Assembly: GCF_040214835.1 (NCBI RefSeq)
Contig: NZ_CP157874.1
Location: 3,724,001 to 3,788,000 of the forward strand
DNA: 64,000 nt
Source: Pseudomonas asiatica
GTDB lineage: Bacteria > Pseudomonadota > Gammaproteobacteria > Pseudomonadales > Pseudomonadaceae
Direction of reading: 5' to 3'
Part shown: one piece after another, positions 55,131 to 64,000 of the stretch
Layout: the number at the start of each line of letters is the position of its first letter
Position numbering within the stretch: the stretch's first letter is position 1
Notes under the pieces: model-generated
What the model was told of the DNA's origin: nothing
Database searches by the model: none
Seen by the model: the letters and a program-made list of their open reading frames with translations, nothing else
Translations under genes and position numbers: made by a program

Positions 55131-56813
55131 TCAACCAGCAGTTGAAGCCGATATCTCCGCCACACTGATCTCCCGCATGCGGAACTTCTGCACCTTGCCG
55201 GTCACCGTCATCGGGTACTCGTCGACAAAGCGGATATGCCGCGGCACCTTGAAGTGGGCAATGCGCGCCTTGCACCAGCCCTGCAGTTCCTCGACCGTGG
55301 CACTGTGCCCCGGGTGCAGCTTGATCCAGGCGACGATCTCCTCGCCATAACGGCTGCACGGGATGCCGATCACCTGCGCATCAGCTACCGCCGGGTGGGT
55401 GTAGAAGAACTCTTCCAGTTCACGCGGGTAGATGTTCTCGCCGCCGCGAATGATCATGTCCTTGTTGCGCCCGACAATGCGCACGTAGCCGTGCTCGTCC
55501 ATCACCGCCAGGTCGCCCGAATGCATCCAGCCGGCTGGGTCGATGGCATCTGCCGTGGCCTGGGGGTTGTCCCAGTAGCCGAGCATCACGCTGTAGCCGC
55601 GGGTGCACAGCTCGCCGATCTCGCCGCGCGGGACGATGCAGCCGTCTGCGTCCACCAGCTTGTTCTCCAGCTGCGGCTGGGTGCGGCCGACGGTGGTCAC
55701 GCGCAGCTCCAGGTCGTCGTCCGGGCCGGTCTGCAGCGACACCGGGCTGGTTTCGGTCATGCCGTAGGCGATCTGCACTTCGGCCATGTGCATCTGGTCG
55801 ATGACCCGGCGCATCACCTCGATCGGGCAGGTGGCGCCGGCCATGATGCCGCTGCGCAGGGTCGACAGGTCCATTTGCGCGCGCGCGGGGTGGTCGAGCA
55901 TGGCGATGAACATGGTTGGTACGCCATAGAGAATGCTGGCGCGCTCTTCGGCCACGGCGCGCAGGGTGAGCTCGGCGTCGAAGGCGTCGTTGGGGTAGAT
56001 CATGGTGCTGCCGTGGGTGATGCAGCCGAGGTTGGCCATGACCATGCCGAAGCAGTGGTACAGCGGCACCGGGATCACCATGCGGTCGCGTGCGGTCAGG
56101 CCCAGGCTTTCGCCGACCATGAAGCCGTTGTTGAGGATGTTGTAGTGGCTGAGCGTGGCGCCCTTCGGTGCGCCGGTGGTGCCGGAGGTGTACTGGATGT
56201 TCACCGGCTGGTCGAACTGCAGGCTTTGCTGGCGCTTCGCGTAAGCCTCGACGCAGGTCTGCCCTGCCCGCGCGGCCAGCGCTTGCCAAGGCAGGAAGCC
56301 TGCCGGCGGGTTGGCGGCCAGGCTGACCACACCGCGCAGGTCGGGCAGGCGTTCACTGGCCATTTCACCGGGGGTGGCGCTGGCCAGCTCCGGCGCCAGC
56401 TCCTGGACCATGGCGTGGTAGTCAGACGTCTTGAAGGCATCGGCACACACCAGCCAGCGGCAACCGGACTGGCGCAGCACGTATTCCAGCTCGCCCACGC
56501 GGTAGGCCGGGTTGATGTTGACCAGAATCGCGCCGACCTTGGCGCTGGCCAACTGCAGGATGCACCACTGGGCGCAGTTGGGCGACCAGATGCCGACCCG
56601 ATCGCCGGTGTTCACGCCCAGGGTCATCAGGGCACGAGCATGCACCTCGACCTGCTCGGCCAACTGCCGCCAGCTGTAGCGCAGGCCCTGATGGTGCGAC
56701 ACCAGGGCCTCGCCGTCGGCACAACGGGCCACGGTGGCGTCGAAGGCCTGGCCGATGGTCTGGGTCAGCAAGGCTTGGTCCTGGCGACCGCGGGTATAGC
56801 TTGGTTGACTCAT
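55131..56813 (-). CDS. Acyl-CoA synthetase (AMP-binding, medium/long-chain type)
   Basis: A 560-residue adenylate-forming ligase activating a carboxylic acid to its CoA thioester. P-loop IQYTSGTTGAPKGATLSHYN, A5 region ATCPIEVMRRVI with YGMTETSPVSLQT, A7 GWMHSGDLAVMDEHGYVRIV, the RNKDMIIRGGENIYP hinge and GKVQKFRMRE containing the A10 Lys. Divergent from liuABCD and sharing its operator region, so it may activate a branched or short acid feeding isovaleryl-CoA metabolism; the substrate is not fixed by sequence. Start at 56813 has AAGGGA upstream. Confidence 0.9.
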   Translation of the reverse strand: MSQPSYTRGRQDQALLTQTIGQAFDATVARCADGEALVSHHQGLRYSWRQLAEQVEVHARALMTLGVNTGDRVGIWSPNCAQWCILQLASAKVGAILVNINPAYRVGELEYVLRQSGCRWLVCADAFKTSDYHAMVQELAPELASATPGEMASERLPDLRGVVSLAANPPAGFLPWQALAARAGQTCVEAYAKRQQSLQFDQPVNIQYTSGTTGAPKGATLSHYNILNNGFMVGESLGLTARDRMVIPVPLYHCFGMVMANLGCITHGSTMIYPNDAFDAELTLRAVAEERASILYGVPTMFIAMLDHPARAQMDLSTLRSGIMAGATCPIEVMRRVIDQMHMAEVQIAYGMTETSPVSLQTGPDDDLELRVTTVGRTQPQLENKLVDADGCIVPRGEIGELCTRGYSVMLGYWDNPQATADAIDPAGWMHSGDLAVMDEHGYVRIVGRNKDMIIRGGENIYPRELEEFFYTHPAVADAQVIGIPCSRYGEEIVAWIKLHPGHSATVEELQGWCKARIAHFKVPRHIRFVDEYPMTVTGKVQKFRMREISVAEISASTAG

Positions 56814-56876
56814 GGGTGTCCCTTCTTGTGGTTGTTCTGGGCACGACTGAAGCAAGCGGGAATACTCTGGCGCAGA

Positions 56877-56892
56877 TTTACGTTTACGTAAA
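56877..56892. promoter_or_regulatory. LiuR-like operator 1
   Basis: TTTACGTTTACGTAAA, an inverted repeat imperfect only at the centre, resembling the MerR-family LiuR sites known upstream of leucine/isovalerate genes. Proximal to the acyl-CoA synthetase. Confidence 0.65.
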
Positions 56893-56926
56893 GGTGATGA
56901 GTCGATTGACAGTAAGCGCATGCAGG

Positions 56927-56942
56927 TTTACGTTAACGTAAA
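56927..56942. promoter_or_regulatory. LiuR-like operator 2 (perfect palindrome)
   Basis: TTTACGTTAACGTAAA is a perfect 16-base palindrome. A TTGACA (56906-56911) lies just upstream on the plus strand. It is the copy nearer liuA. Confidence 0.65.
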
Positions 56943-56980
56943 GGTGAAAACGACATCGGGTTTGTCGGCGCACCACCGAC

Positions 56981-57071
56981 CCTGTGGGAGCGGGTTTACC
57001 CGCGAATGCGATCATCCAGGCAATGACGGTGGCCCTGCTGACGTATTCGCGGGTAAACCCGCTCCCACAGG
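56981..57071. repeat. REP inverted pair upstream of liuA
   Basis: 27-28-base arms CCTGTGGGAGCGGGTTTACC onward and exact complement, 36 bases apart. Unusually it lies between operators and a start codon, so it is probably in the liu 5' leader. Confidence 0.85.
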
Positions 57072-57134
57072 GCCGGTGGATAGCCCTTGAGCTACGGTGT
57101 TACCCAATTTCAAGAACAAGAAGGTGCCCCCAGC

Positions 57135-58298
57135 ATGCATTACCCCACCCTGAACTTCGCCCTGGGCGAAACCATCGACATGCTCCGCGACCAGGTGCGC
57201 ACCTTCGTCGCCGCCGAACTGGCCCCGCGCGCCGCGCAAATCGACCACGACAACCTGTTCCCGGCCGACATGTGGCGCAAGTTCGGCGACATGGGCCTGC
57301 TGGGCATCACCGTGCCGGAAGAATACGGCGGTGCCGGCCTGGGCTACCTGGCCCACGTGGTGTCGATGGAAGAAATCAGCCGTGGCTCGGCCTCGGTGGC
57401 CCTGTCCTACGGTGCCCACTCCAACCTCTGCGTCAACCAGATCAACCGCAACGGCAGCCACGAGCAGAAGCTCAAGTACCTGCCCAAGCTGATCAGCGGC
57501 GAGCACATCGGCGCCCTGGCCATGAGCGAGCCCAACGCCGGTTCCGACGTGGTATCGATGAAGCTGCGCGCGGAAAAGCGCGGCGACCACTACGTGCTCA
57601 ACGGCAGCAAGACCTGGATCACCAACGGCCCGGACGCCAACACCTACGTGATCTACGCCAAGACCGACCTGGACAAGGGCGCGCACGGCATCACCGCGTT
57701 CATCGTCGAGCGTGACTGGAAAGGCTTCAGCCGCAGCAACAAGTTCGACAAGCTGGGCATGCGTGGTTCCAACACCTGCGAGCTGTTCTTCGACGGCGTC
57801 GAAGTACCGGAAGAAAACATCCTCGGCCAGCTCAACGGTGGCGTGCGCGTGCTGATGAGCGGCCTGGACTACGAGCGCGTGGTACTGTCCGGCGGCCCGA
57901 CCGGCATCATGCAAAGCTGCATGGACCTGGTGGTGCCCTACATTCACGACCGCAAGCAGTTCGGCCAGAGCATCGGCGAGTTCCAGCTGATCCAGGGCAA
58001 GATCGCCGACATGTACACCCAGCTCAACGCCAGCCGCGCCTACCTGTATGCCGTGGCCCAGGCCTGCGACCGTGGCGAGACCACCCGCAAGGACGCCGCC
58101 GGGGTGATCCTGTACACCGCCGAGCGCGCCACGCAAATGGCCCTGGAGGCGATCCAGATTCTCGGCGGCAACGGCTATATCAACGAATTCCCGGCAGGCC
58201 GCCTGCTGCGCGACGCCAAGCTGTACGAGATCGGTGCCGGCACCAGCGAAATCCGCCGGATGCTGATCGGCCGCGAACTGTTCAACGAAACCCGCTGA
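57135..58298 (+). CDS. liuA: Isovaleryl-CoA dehydrogenase
   Basis: A 387-residue acyl-CoA dehydrogenase oxidising isovaleryl-CoA to 3-methylcrotonyl-CoA with FAD. Motifs: [48 protein letters not shown], and [16 protein letters not shown], whose Glu aligns with the catalytic Glu254 of human IVD and separates it from other acyl-CoA dehydrogenases (Glu near the C-terminus). Terminal [19 protein letters not shown]. First gene of liuABCD. AAGAAGG precedes the ATG. Confidence 0.95.
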   Translation: MHYPTLNFALGETIDMLRDQVRTFVAAELAPRAAQIDHDNLFPADMWRKFGDMGLLGITVPEEYGGAGLGYLAHVVSMEEISRGSASVALSYGAHSNLCVNQINRNGSHEQKLKYLPKLISGEHIGALAMSEPNAGSDVVSMKLRAEKRGDHYVLNGSKTWITNGPDANTYVIYAKTDLDKGAHGITAFIVERDWKGFSRSNKFDKLGMRGSNTCELFFDGVEVPEENILGQLNGGVRVLMSGLDYERVVLSGGPTGIMQSCMDLVVPYIHDRKQFGQSIGEFQLIQGKIADMYTQLNASRAYLYAVAQACDRGETTRKDAAGVILYTAERATQMALEAIQILGGNGYINEFPAGRLLRDAKLYEIGAGTSEIRRMLIGRELFNETR

Positions 58299-58318
58299 GC
58301 ACAAGGGGACGGGCGCAC

Positions 58319-59926
<1,608 letters not shown>

Positions 59927-59929
59927 CCC

Positions 59930-60745
59930 ATGAGCGATTTCAGCACCCTCGAAGTGATCCGCGACCCGCGCGGCTTCGCCACCCTGTGGCTGAGCCGCGA
60001 GGACAAGAACAACGCGTTCAACGCCTTGATGATCCGCGAACTGATCATCGCCCTCGACCAGTTGGCGGAGGACGCCAGCCTGCGCTTCGTGCTGCTGCGC
60101 GGCCGCGGCCGGCACTTCAGCGCCGGCGCCGACCTGGCCTGGATGCAGCAGTCGGCGCAGCTGGACTTCAACACCAACCTGGATGATGCCCGCGAGCTGG
60201 GCGAGCTGATGTACGCCCTGCACCGCCTCAAGGCGCCGACCCTGGCCGTGGTGCAAGGCGCGGCCTTTGGCGGCGCGCTGGGCCTGATCAGCTGCTGCGA
60301 CATGGCCATCGGCGCCGAAGACGCCCAGCTGTGCCTGTCGGAAGTACGCATCGGCCTGGCCCCGGCAGTGATCAGCCCGTTCGTGGTCAAGGCCATCGGC
60401 GAGCGTGCCGCGCGCCGCTATGCCCTCACCGCCGAGCGTTTCAGCGGCGTGCGGGCCCGCGAGCTGGGCCTGCTGGCCGAGGTCTACCCGGCCAGCGAAC
60501 TGGACGCCCAGGTCGAAGCCTGGGTGAGCAACCTGCTGCAAAACAGCCCGCAAGCGCTGCGCGCCACCAAGGACCTGCTGCGTGAAGTGGACGACGGTGA
60601 ACTCAGCCCGGCCCTGCGCCGCTACTGCGAAAACACCATCGCCCGCATCCGCGTCAGCACCGAAGGCCAGGAGGGCCTGCGCGCCTTCCTGGAAAAACGC
60701 CGCCCCGCCTGGCAAACCGACGACAAGAAGGAGCCGCGCCCATGA
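59930..60745 (+). CDS. liuC: Methylglutaconyl-CoA hydratase
   Basis: A 271-residue crotonase converting 3-methylglutaconyl-CoA to HMG-CoA. Motifs: LSREDKNNAFNALMIREL, GRGRHFSAGADLAWM (oxyanion hole), GAAFGGALGLISCCDMAIG and LSEVRIGLAPAVISPFVVK with the catalytic-site Glu. Three bases after liuB; overlaps liuD by 4 (ATGA). Confidence 0.93.
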   Translation: MSDFSTLEVIRDPRGFATLWLSREDKNNAFNALMIRELIIALDQLAEDASLRFVLLRGRGRHFSAGADLAWMQQSAQLDFNTNLDDARELGELMYALHRLKAPTLAVVQGAAFGGALGLISCCDMAIGAEDAQLCLSEVRIGLAPAVISPFVVKAIGERAARRYALTAERFSGVRARELGLLAEVYPASELDAQVEAWVSNLLQNSPQALRATKDLLREVDDGELSPALRRYCENTIARIRVSTEGQEGLRAFLEKRRPAWQTDDKKEPRP

Positions 60746-62694
60746 GCCGCCCCGCTTTGACCACCCTGCTGGTCGCCAACCGCGGCGAAATCGCCTGCCG
60801 GGTGATGCGCACCGCCAAGGCCATGGGCCTGACCACCGTGGCCGTGCACAGCGCCACCGACCGTGATGCCCGGCACAGCCGCGAAGCCGATATCCGCGTC
60901 GACCTCGGCGGCACCAAGGCTGCCGAAAGCTACCTGCTGGTCGACAAGCTGCTGGCCGCAGCCAAGGCCAGCGGCGCCCAGGCCATCCACCCGGGCTATG
61001 GCTTCCTGTCCGAGAACGCAGGCTTCGCCCGCGCCATCGAAGAGGCCGGGTTGATCTTCCTCGGCCCACCGGCCAGCGCCATCGACGCCATGGGCAGCAA
61101 GTCGGCGGCCAAGGCACTGATGGAAGCCGCTGGCGTGCCACTGGTGCCGGGCTACCACGGCGAAGCCCAGGACCTGGACACCTTCCGCGCCGCCGCCGAA
61201 CGCATCGGCTACCCGGTGCTGCTCAAGGCCAGCGCCGGCGGCGGTGGCAAGGGCATGAAAGTGGTCGAGGAAGAAAGCCAGCTGGCCGACGCCCTGGCCT
61301 CGGCCCAGCGTGAGGCACAGTCGTCGTTCGGCGATGCGCGCATGCTGGTGGAAAAGTACGTGCTCAAGCCGCGCCATGTGGAAATCCAGGTATTCGCCGA
61401 CCAGCACGGCAACTGCCTGTACCTCAACGAGCGTGACTGTTCGATCCAGCGCCGCCACCAGAAGGTGGTGGAAGAAGCCCCTGCGCCAGGCCTGTCGGCC
61501 GAATTGCGCCGGGCCATGGGTGAAGCGGCGGTACGCGCGGCCCAGGCCATCGGCTACGTGGGCGCCGGCACCGTGGAGTTCCTGCTCGATGCCCGTGGCG
61601 AGTTCTTCTTCATGGAGATGAACACCCGCCTGCAGGTGGAGCACCCGGTCACCGAGGCCATTACCGGGCTCGACCTGGTGGCCTGGCAGATTCGCGTGGC
61701 CTGCGGCGAGGCCCTGCCGATCACCCAGGAACAGGTGCCGCTGATCGGCCATGCCATCGAAGTGCGCCTGTATGCCGAGGACCCGGCCAACGAATTCCTG
61801 CCCGCGACCGGCAAGCTGGCGCTGTACCGCGAGTCGGCAGCCGGCGAGGGGCGACGGGTGGACAGCGGGGTCAGCGAAGGTGATGTGGTGTCGCCGTTCT
61901 ACGACCCGATGCTGGGCAAGCTGATCGCCTGGGGCGAAGACCGCGAGCAGGCGCGCCTGCGCTTGCTGGCCATGCTCGACGAGTTTGCCATTGGCGGGTT
62001 GAAGACCAACATCGCCTTCCTGCGGCGCATTCTCGCCCACCCGGCGTTTGCCGCAGCGGAGTTGGATACTGGCTTCATTCCGCGTCACCAGGAGGTTTTG
62101 CTGCCCGCGCCTCGAGCGCTGCCGGCAGGCTTCTGGGAAGCCGCGGCCGAGGCCTGGTTGCAGGGCCAGGCCGTACACCAGCGAGAGGACGACCGCAGTT
62201 CGCCGTGGGCCGAGCGCAACGGCCTGCGCCTGGGCCTGCCGGCGCGCAGCAGCCTGCACCTGGCGAGTGGTGGGCAGGACCAGGCGGTTGCCCTGGAACG
62301 CAGCGCTGCGTCTACCTGGCAGTTGCTGGGCGAGCAATTGGTGCATGACCAGGCTGGCGTGCGACGCCAGCATCTGGCGATTCGCCGCGGTGGCACGTTG
62401 TACTTGCAGTGGGATGGCGAGATGCATGCCATCGAAGCCTTCGACCCGATTGCCGAGGCCGAGGCCAGCCACAGCCACCAGGGCGGCCTGGGCGCGCCCA
62501 TGAACGGCAGCATCGTGCGGGTGCTGGTGGAGCCTGGGCAGGTGGTGGAAGCAGGTACGGCGCTGGTAGTGCTGGAGGCCATGAAGATGGAGCACAGCAT
62601 TCGCGCGCCACATGGCGGCACGGTGAAGGCGTTGTTCTGCCAGGAAGGGGATATGGTCAGCGAAGGGACGGTGCTGGTCGAACTGGCGGAGTAA
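60742..62694 (+). CDS. liuD: Methylcrotonyl-CoA carboxylase, biotin-carboxylase/BCCP (alpha) subunit
   Basis: A 650-residue biotin-dependent subunit. Biotin carboxylase domain: LLVANRGEIACRVMRTAKAM, YGFLSENAGFA, LLKASAGGGGKGMKVV (ATP grasp), ERDCSIQRRHQKVVEEAP, FFMEMNTRLQVEHPVTEAIT. A linker/BT domain follows, then BCCP with LEAMKMEHS; the biotinylated Lys codon is 62584-62586 (about residue 615). Last gene of the local liu operon; no HMG-CoA lyase (liuE) follows. Confidence 0.95.
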   Translation: MSRPALTTLLVANRGEIACRVMRTAKAMGLTTVAVHSATDRDARHSREADIRVDLGGTKAAESYLLVDKLLAAAKASGAQAIHPGYGFLSENAGFARAIEEAGLIFLGPPASAIDAMGSKSAAKALMEAAGVPLVPGYHGEAQDLDTFRAAAERIGYPVLLKASAGGGGKGMKVVEEESQLADALASAQREAQSSFGDARMLVEKYVLKPRHVEIQVFADQHGNCLYLNERDCSIQRRHQKVVEEAPAPGLSAELRRAMGEAAVRAAQAIGYVGAGTVEFLLDARGEFFFMEMNTRLQVEHPVTEAITGLDLVAWQIRVACGEALPITQEQVPLIGHAIEVRLYAEDPANEFLPATGKLALYRESAAGEGRRVDSGVSEGDVVSPFYDPMLGKLIAWGEDREQARLRLLAMLDEFAIGGLKTNIAFLRRILAHPAFAAAELDTGFIPRHQEVLLPAPRALPAGFWEAAAEAWLQGQAVHQREDDRSSPWAERNGLRLGLPARSSLHLASGGQDQAVALERSAASTWQLLGEQLVHDQAGVRRQHLAIRRGGTLYLQWDGEMHAIEAFDPIAEAEASHSHQGGLGAPMNGSIVRVLVEPGQVVEAGTALVVLEAMKMEHSIRAPHGGTVKALFCQEGDMVSEGTVLVELAE

Positions 62695-62701
62695 GACTCC
62701 T

Positions 62702-62826
62702 GGGGGGCCGCTTTGCGGCCCTTTCGCGACACAAGGCCGCTCCTACAGGTACGGTGCATGCCCTGAGGTTGGTGCGGTACTTGTGGGAGCGGCCTTGTGT
62801 CGCGAAAGGGCTGCGCAGCAGCCCCG
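62702..62826. repeat. REP inverted pair between liuD and the repressor gene
   Basis: Arms GGGGGCCGCTTTGCGGCCCT with TTCGCGACACAAGGCCGCTC and complement; the right end is 5 bases from the repressor stop codon. Probably a convergent terminator. Confidence 0.85.
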
Positions 62827-62831
62827 GCAAT

Positions 62832-63497
62832 CTAGAAGGAGCCATGCACTCGCACGACCACCCCCAGAAACTCGCAACCATCCTCACACAGCAGCGCCGG
62901 GTAGTTGCTGTTGAGTGCCTTCAGGTACCGTTGCCCACCTTCCTCCGCCAGCTCACGGAAAATCGCCGGTTTGCCCGGCTGACGAGCGATAACCAGACGC
63001 CCTGGCTCGGCATCTACCCCAGGGTCCACCAACATCCGCATGCCCTGCGGCACACTGCGGCCACTGGCGGCACTCATCGCATCATTCTCGACAGTCAGCC
63101 AGAACGCCTTGCCTTGGGCCAGATAGTCCGTCTGCTCGAACACACCTGGCTCCGCCCCATCTGCGATACCTAGCTCATCCCAGCCCAGCACCGGGTAGCG
63201 GAAGCACACGATGTATTGCATGAGGTCCAGGTCATCATCGGAGTCATCGACCTCGTAAATGCCACGCTCCTCGCCAACCTGACCAACAATGCGCAACTGT
63301 AGGCTGACGTTGTAATGGGGCATGCCAATCTCGACGAATGTGCGATTCATCGACTCGATCTTCGGCTGACGCCGCTTGTTCACCCAATGCCCCACGCTGC
63401 CTTGAGACACGCCAACGCGCTCGGCAAGCTGCTCTTGAGTAAGCCCTAGCTCCTCCATCCGGTCACGGACGAGGGCAATCCATTTATCCATATTCAT
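62832..63497 (-). CDS. CI-like XRE repressor with degenerate S24 peptidase domain
   Basis: A 221-residue two-domain repressor. The N-terminal helix-turn-helix (GLTQEQLAERVGVSQGSVGH then WVNKRRQPK) is followed by an S24/LexA-CI C-terminal domain (AFWLTVENDAMSA, VPQGMRMLVDPGVDAEPGRLVIAR, YLKALNSNYPALLC). Where lambda CI has the catalytic Ser of NSM and Lys of FKKL, this protein has DAM and FREL, and no Ala-Gly cleavage dipeptide is visible in the linker, so self-cleavage seems lost. A GTG at 63506 is an alternative start with AAGG upstream. Divergent from the DUF6124-type gene. Confidence 0.85.
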   Translation of the reverse strand: MNMDKWIALVRDRMEELGLTQEQLAERVGVSQGSVGHWVNKRRQPKIESMNRTFVEIGMPHYNVSLQLRIVGQVGEERGIYEVDDSDDDLDLMQYIVCFRYPVLGWDELGIADGAEPGVFEQTDYLAQGKAFWLTVENDAMSAASGRSVPQGMRMLVDPGVDAEPGRLVIARQPGKPAIFRELAEEGGQRYLKALNSNYPALLCEDGCEFLGVVVRVHGSF

Positions 63498-63541
63498 CGC
63501 TGGCACGATACGGACTGCCTTCTAGCGCTCAATAAACATTC

Positions 63542-63586
63542 AGTATTATTTATCGGAAAGCACAAAAATACTTTAGGTATTAGTAT
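63542..63586. promoter_or_regulatory. AT-rich divergent promoter with AATAC/GTATT dyad
   Basis: AATACTTTAGGTATT (63567-63581) is a 5-base-arm inverted repeat with further AGTAT/ATACT half-sites on either side, between the repressor and the downstream gene. It is a candidate autoregulatory operator of the CI-like protein. Confidence 0.4.
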
Positions 63587-63627
63587 CGACCTGAACCCTT
63601 TCCCTACTGGTGTTAGCAGGTATCAGG

Positions 63628-63939
63628 ATGAAACCACCGAAAAACGACGAAACAGATCTCGACAGCGAAGCCGCCCGCCGCGCCCTCGACTACTACCTCA
63701 ACCCCAACCCGCCGCGCCCCACCCTGGACAACAGGATCTGGACCCTGCACGAGGGTGTAACCGGCGACCAGGCCCATGAACACGCCATCGCCCTGCTGCG
63801 CTGCGCCGCCGCCACCGCGCAGGAAACCGCCACCCACCAGCACGGCAGCCAGCGCGAACTGACCTTTGCCCTGATGCACATGATGGACATGGCGCGCGCA
63901 CTGCTCGAGCACAAACGCACCGTGGAGTCGGGTTTGTAA
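63628..63939 (+). CDS. DUF6124 (former DUF3077)-type small protein
   Basis: A 103-residue Pseudomonas-type protein with the pattern EAARRALDYYLNPNPPRP, then a helical part (AHEHAIALLRCAAATAQETA, LTFALMHMMDMARALLEHKR). The family usually has a poorly conserved N-terminus and an alpha-helical C-terminus; no function is established. AGG lies 7 bases upstream of ATG 63628. Divergent from the repressor, which may control it. Confidence 0.7.
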   Translation: MKPPKNDETDLDSEAARRALDYYLNPNPPRPTLDNRIWTLHEGVTGDQAHEHAIALLRCAAATAQETATHQHGSQRELTFALMHMMDMARALLEHKRTVESGL

Positions 63940-64000
63940 GCAGGAAAGAAGGGAGAGAACGTGATGGCCGGGTAACGGCGAAGGCCCCGATTGCCGGGAC

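Larger units (their letters stand above)
56814..57134. promoter_or_regulatory. Divergent acyl-CoA synthetase / liuA control region
   Basis: 321 bases with two TTTACGT-type palindromes 50 bases apart and a REP pair between them and liuA. No ORF of note. Confidence 0.6.

Noticed and set aside
63940..64000. Possible new gene start (GTGATG) at the right edge
   Set aside because: The frame closes after a few codons; too little sequence to call a feature.

Overview
The window is a chromosomal segment of a high-GC gammaproteobacterium, almost certainly of the Pseudomonas putida group. The evidence is protein similarity recalled from that group (NhaB, zwf/gnd, the glg/tre cluster, a liu operon), strongly G/C-ending codons, and 16 palindromic REP-type elements with the GGAGCGG/CGGGT core typical of these genomes. 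No rRNA, tRNA, CRISPR array, integrase or complete insertion sequence was seen.

Layout. 1-12.3 kb: housekeeping and small metabolic genes: the 3' part of topB, a PuuB-like FAD amine oxidoreductase, an alpha/beta hydrolase, a solitary RHS-core protein of lower GC, a TauE permease, nudC, a dienoyl-CoA isomerase, nhaB, a RibD-like reductase, a lipocalin and RNase Z. 12.3-20.6 kb: a complete reductive pyrimidine degradation locus (beta-ureidopropionase, NCS1 permease, dihydropyrimidinase, both dihydropyrimidine dehydrogenase subunits) with a RutR-like regulator preceded by a 32-residue ORF whose stop overlaps the regulator start. 20.7-25.2 kb: gnd-zwf (minus strand, ATGA overlap) and a GH15 glucoamylase/trehalase.

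25.5-32.9 kb: a type VI secretion cargo cluster, read on the minus strand as vgrG > PoNe-type DNase effector > immunity A > remnants > immunity B > immunity C > PAAR. It contains a direct duplication of about 1.33 kb that created a frameshifted, displaced toxin C-terminus and a truncated copy of the immunity C start. This is the most unusual part of the window.

33.8-54.7 kb: the alpha-glucan/trehalose region. glgA-treZ-malQ-treY-DUF2934-glgX read rightward. glgE, the treS-maltokinase fusion and glgB read leftward, with an EEP-family protein and an orphan outer-membrane barrel between the two arms. TreS-maltokinase makes maltose-1-phosphate, GlgE and GlgB build branched alpha-glucan, and GlgX, TreY and TreZ return it to trehalose, with MalQ recycling short maltodextrins.

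55.1-62.7 kb: an acyl-CoA synthetase diverges from the leucine/isovalerate catabolic operon liuABCD; the shared intergenic region has two TTTACGT-type palindromes resembling LiuR operators, but no liuR or HMG-CoA lyase gene is present. 62.8-64 kb: a CI-like repressor whose S24 catalytic residues appear replaced, divergent from a DUF6124-type gene.
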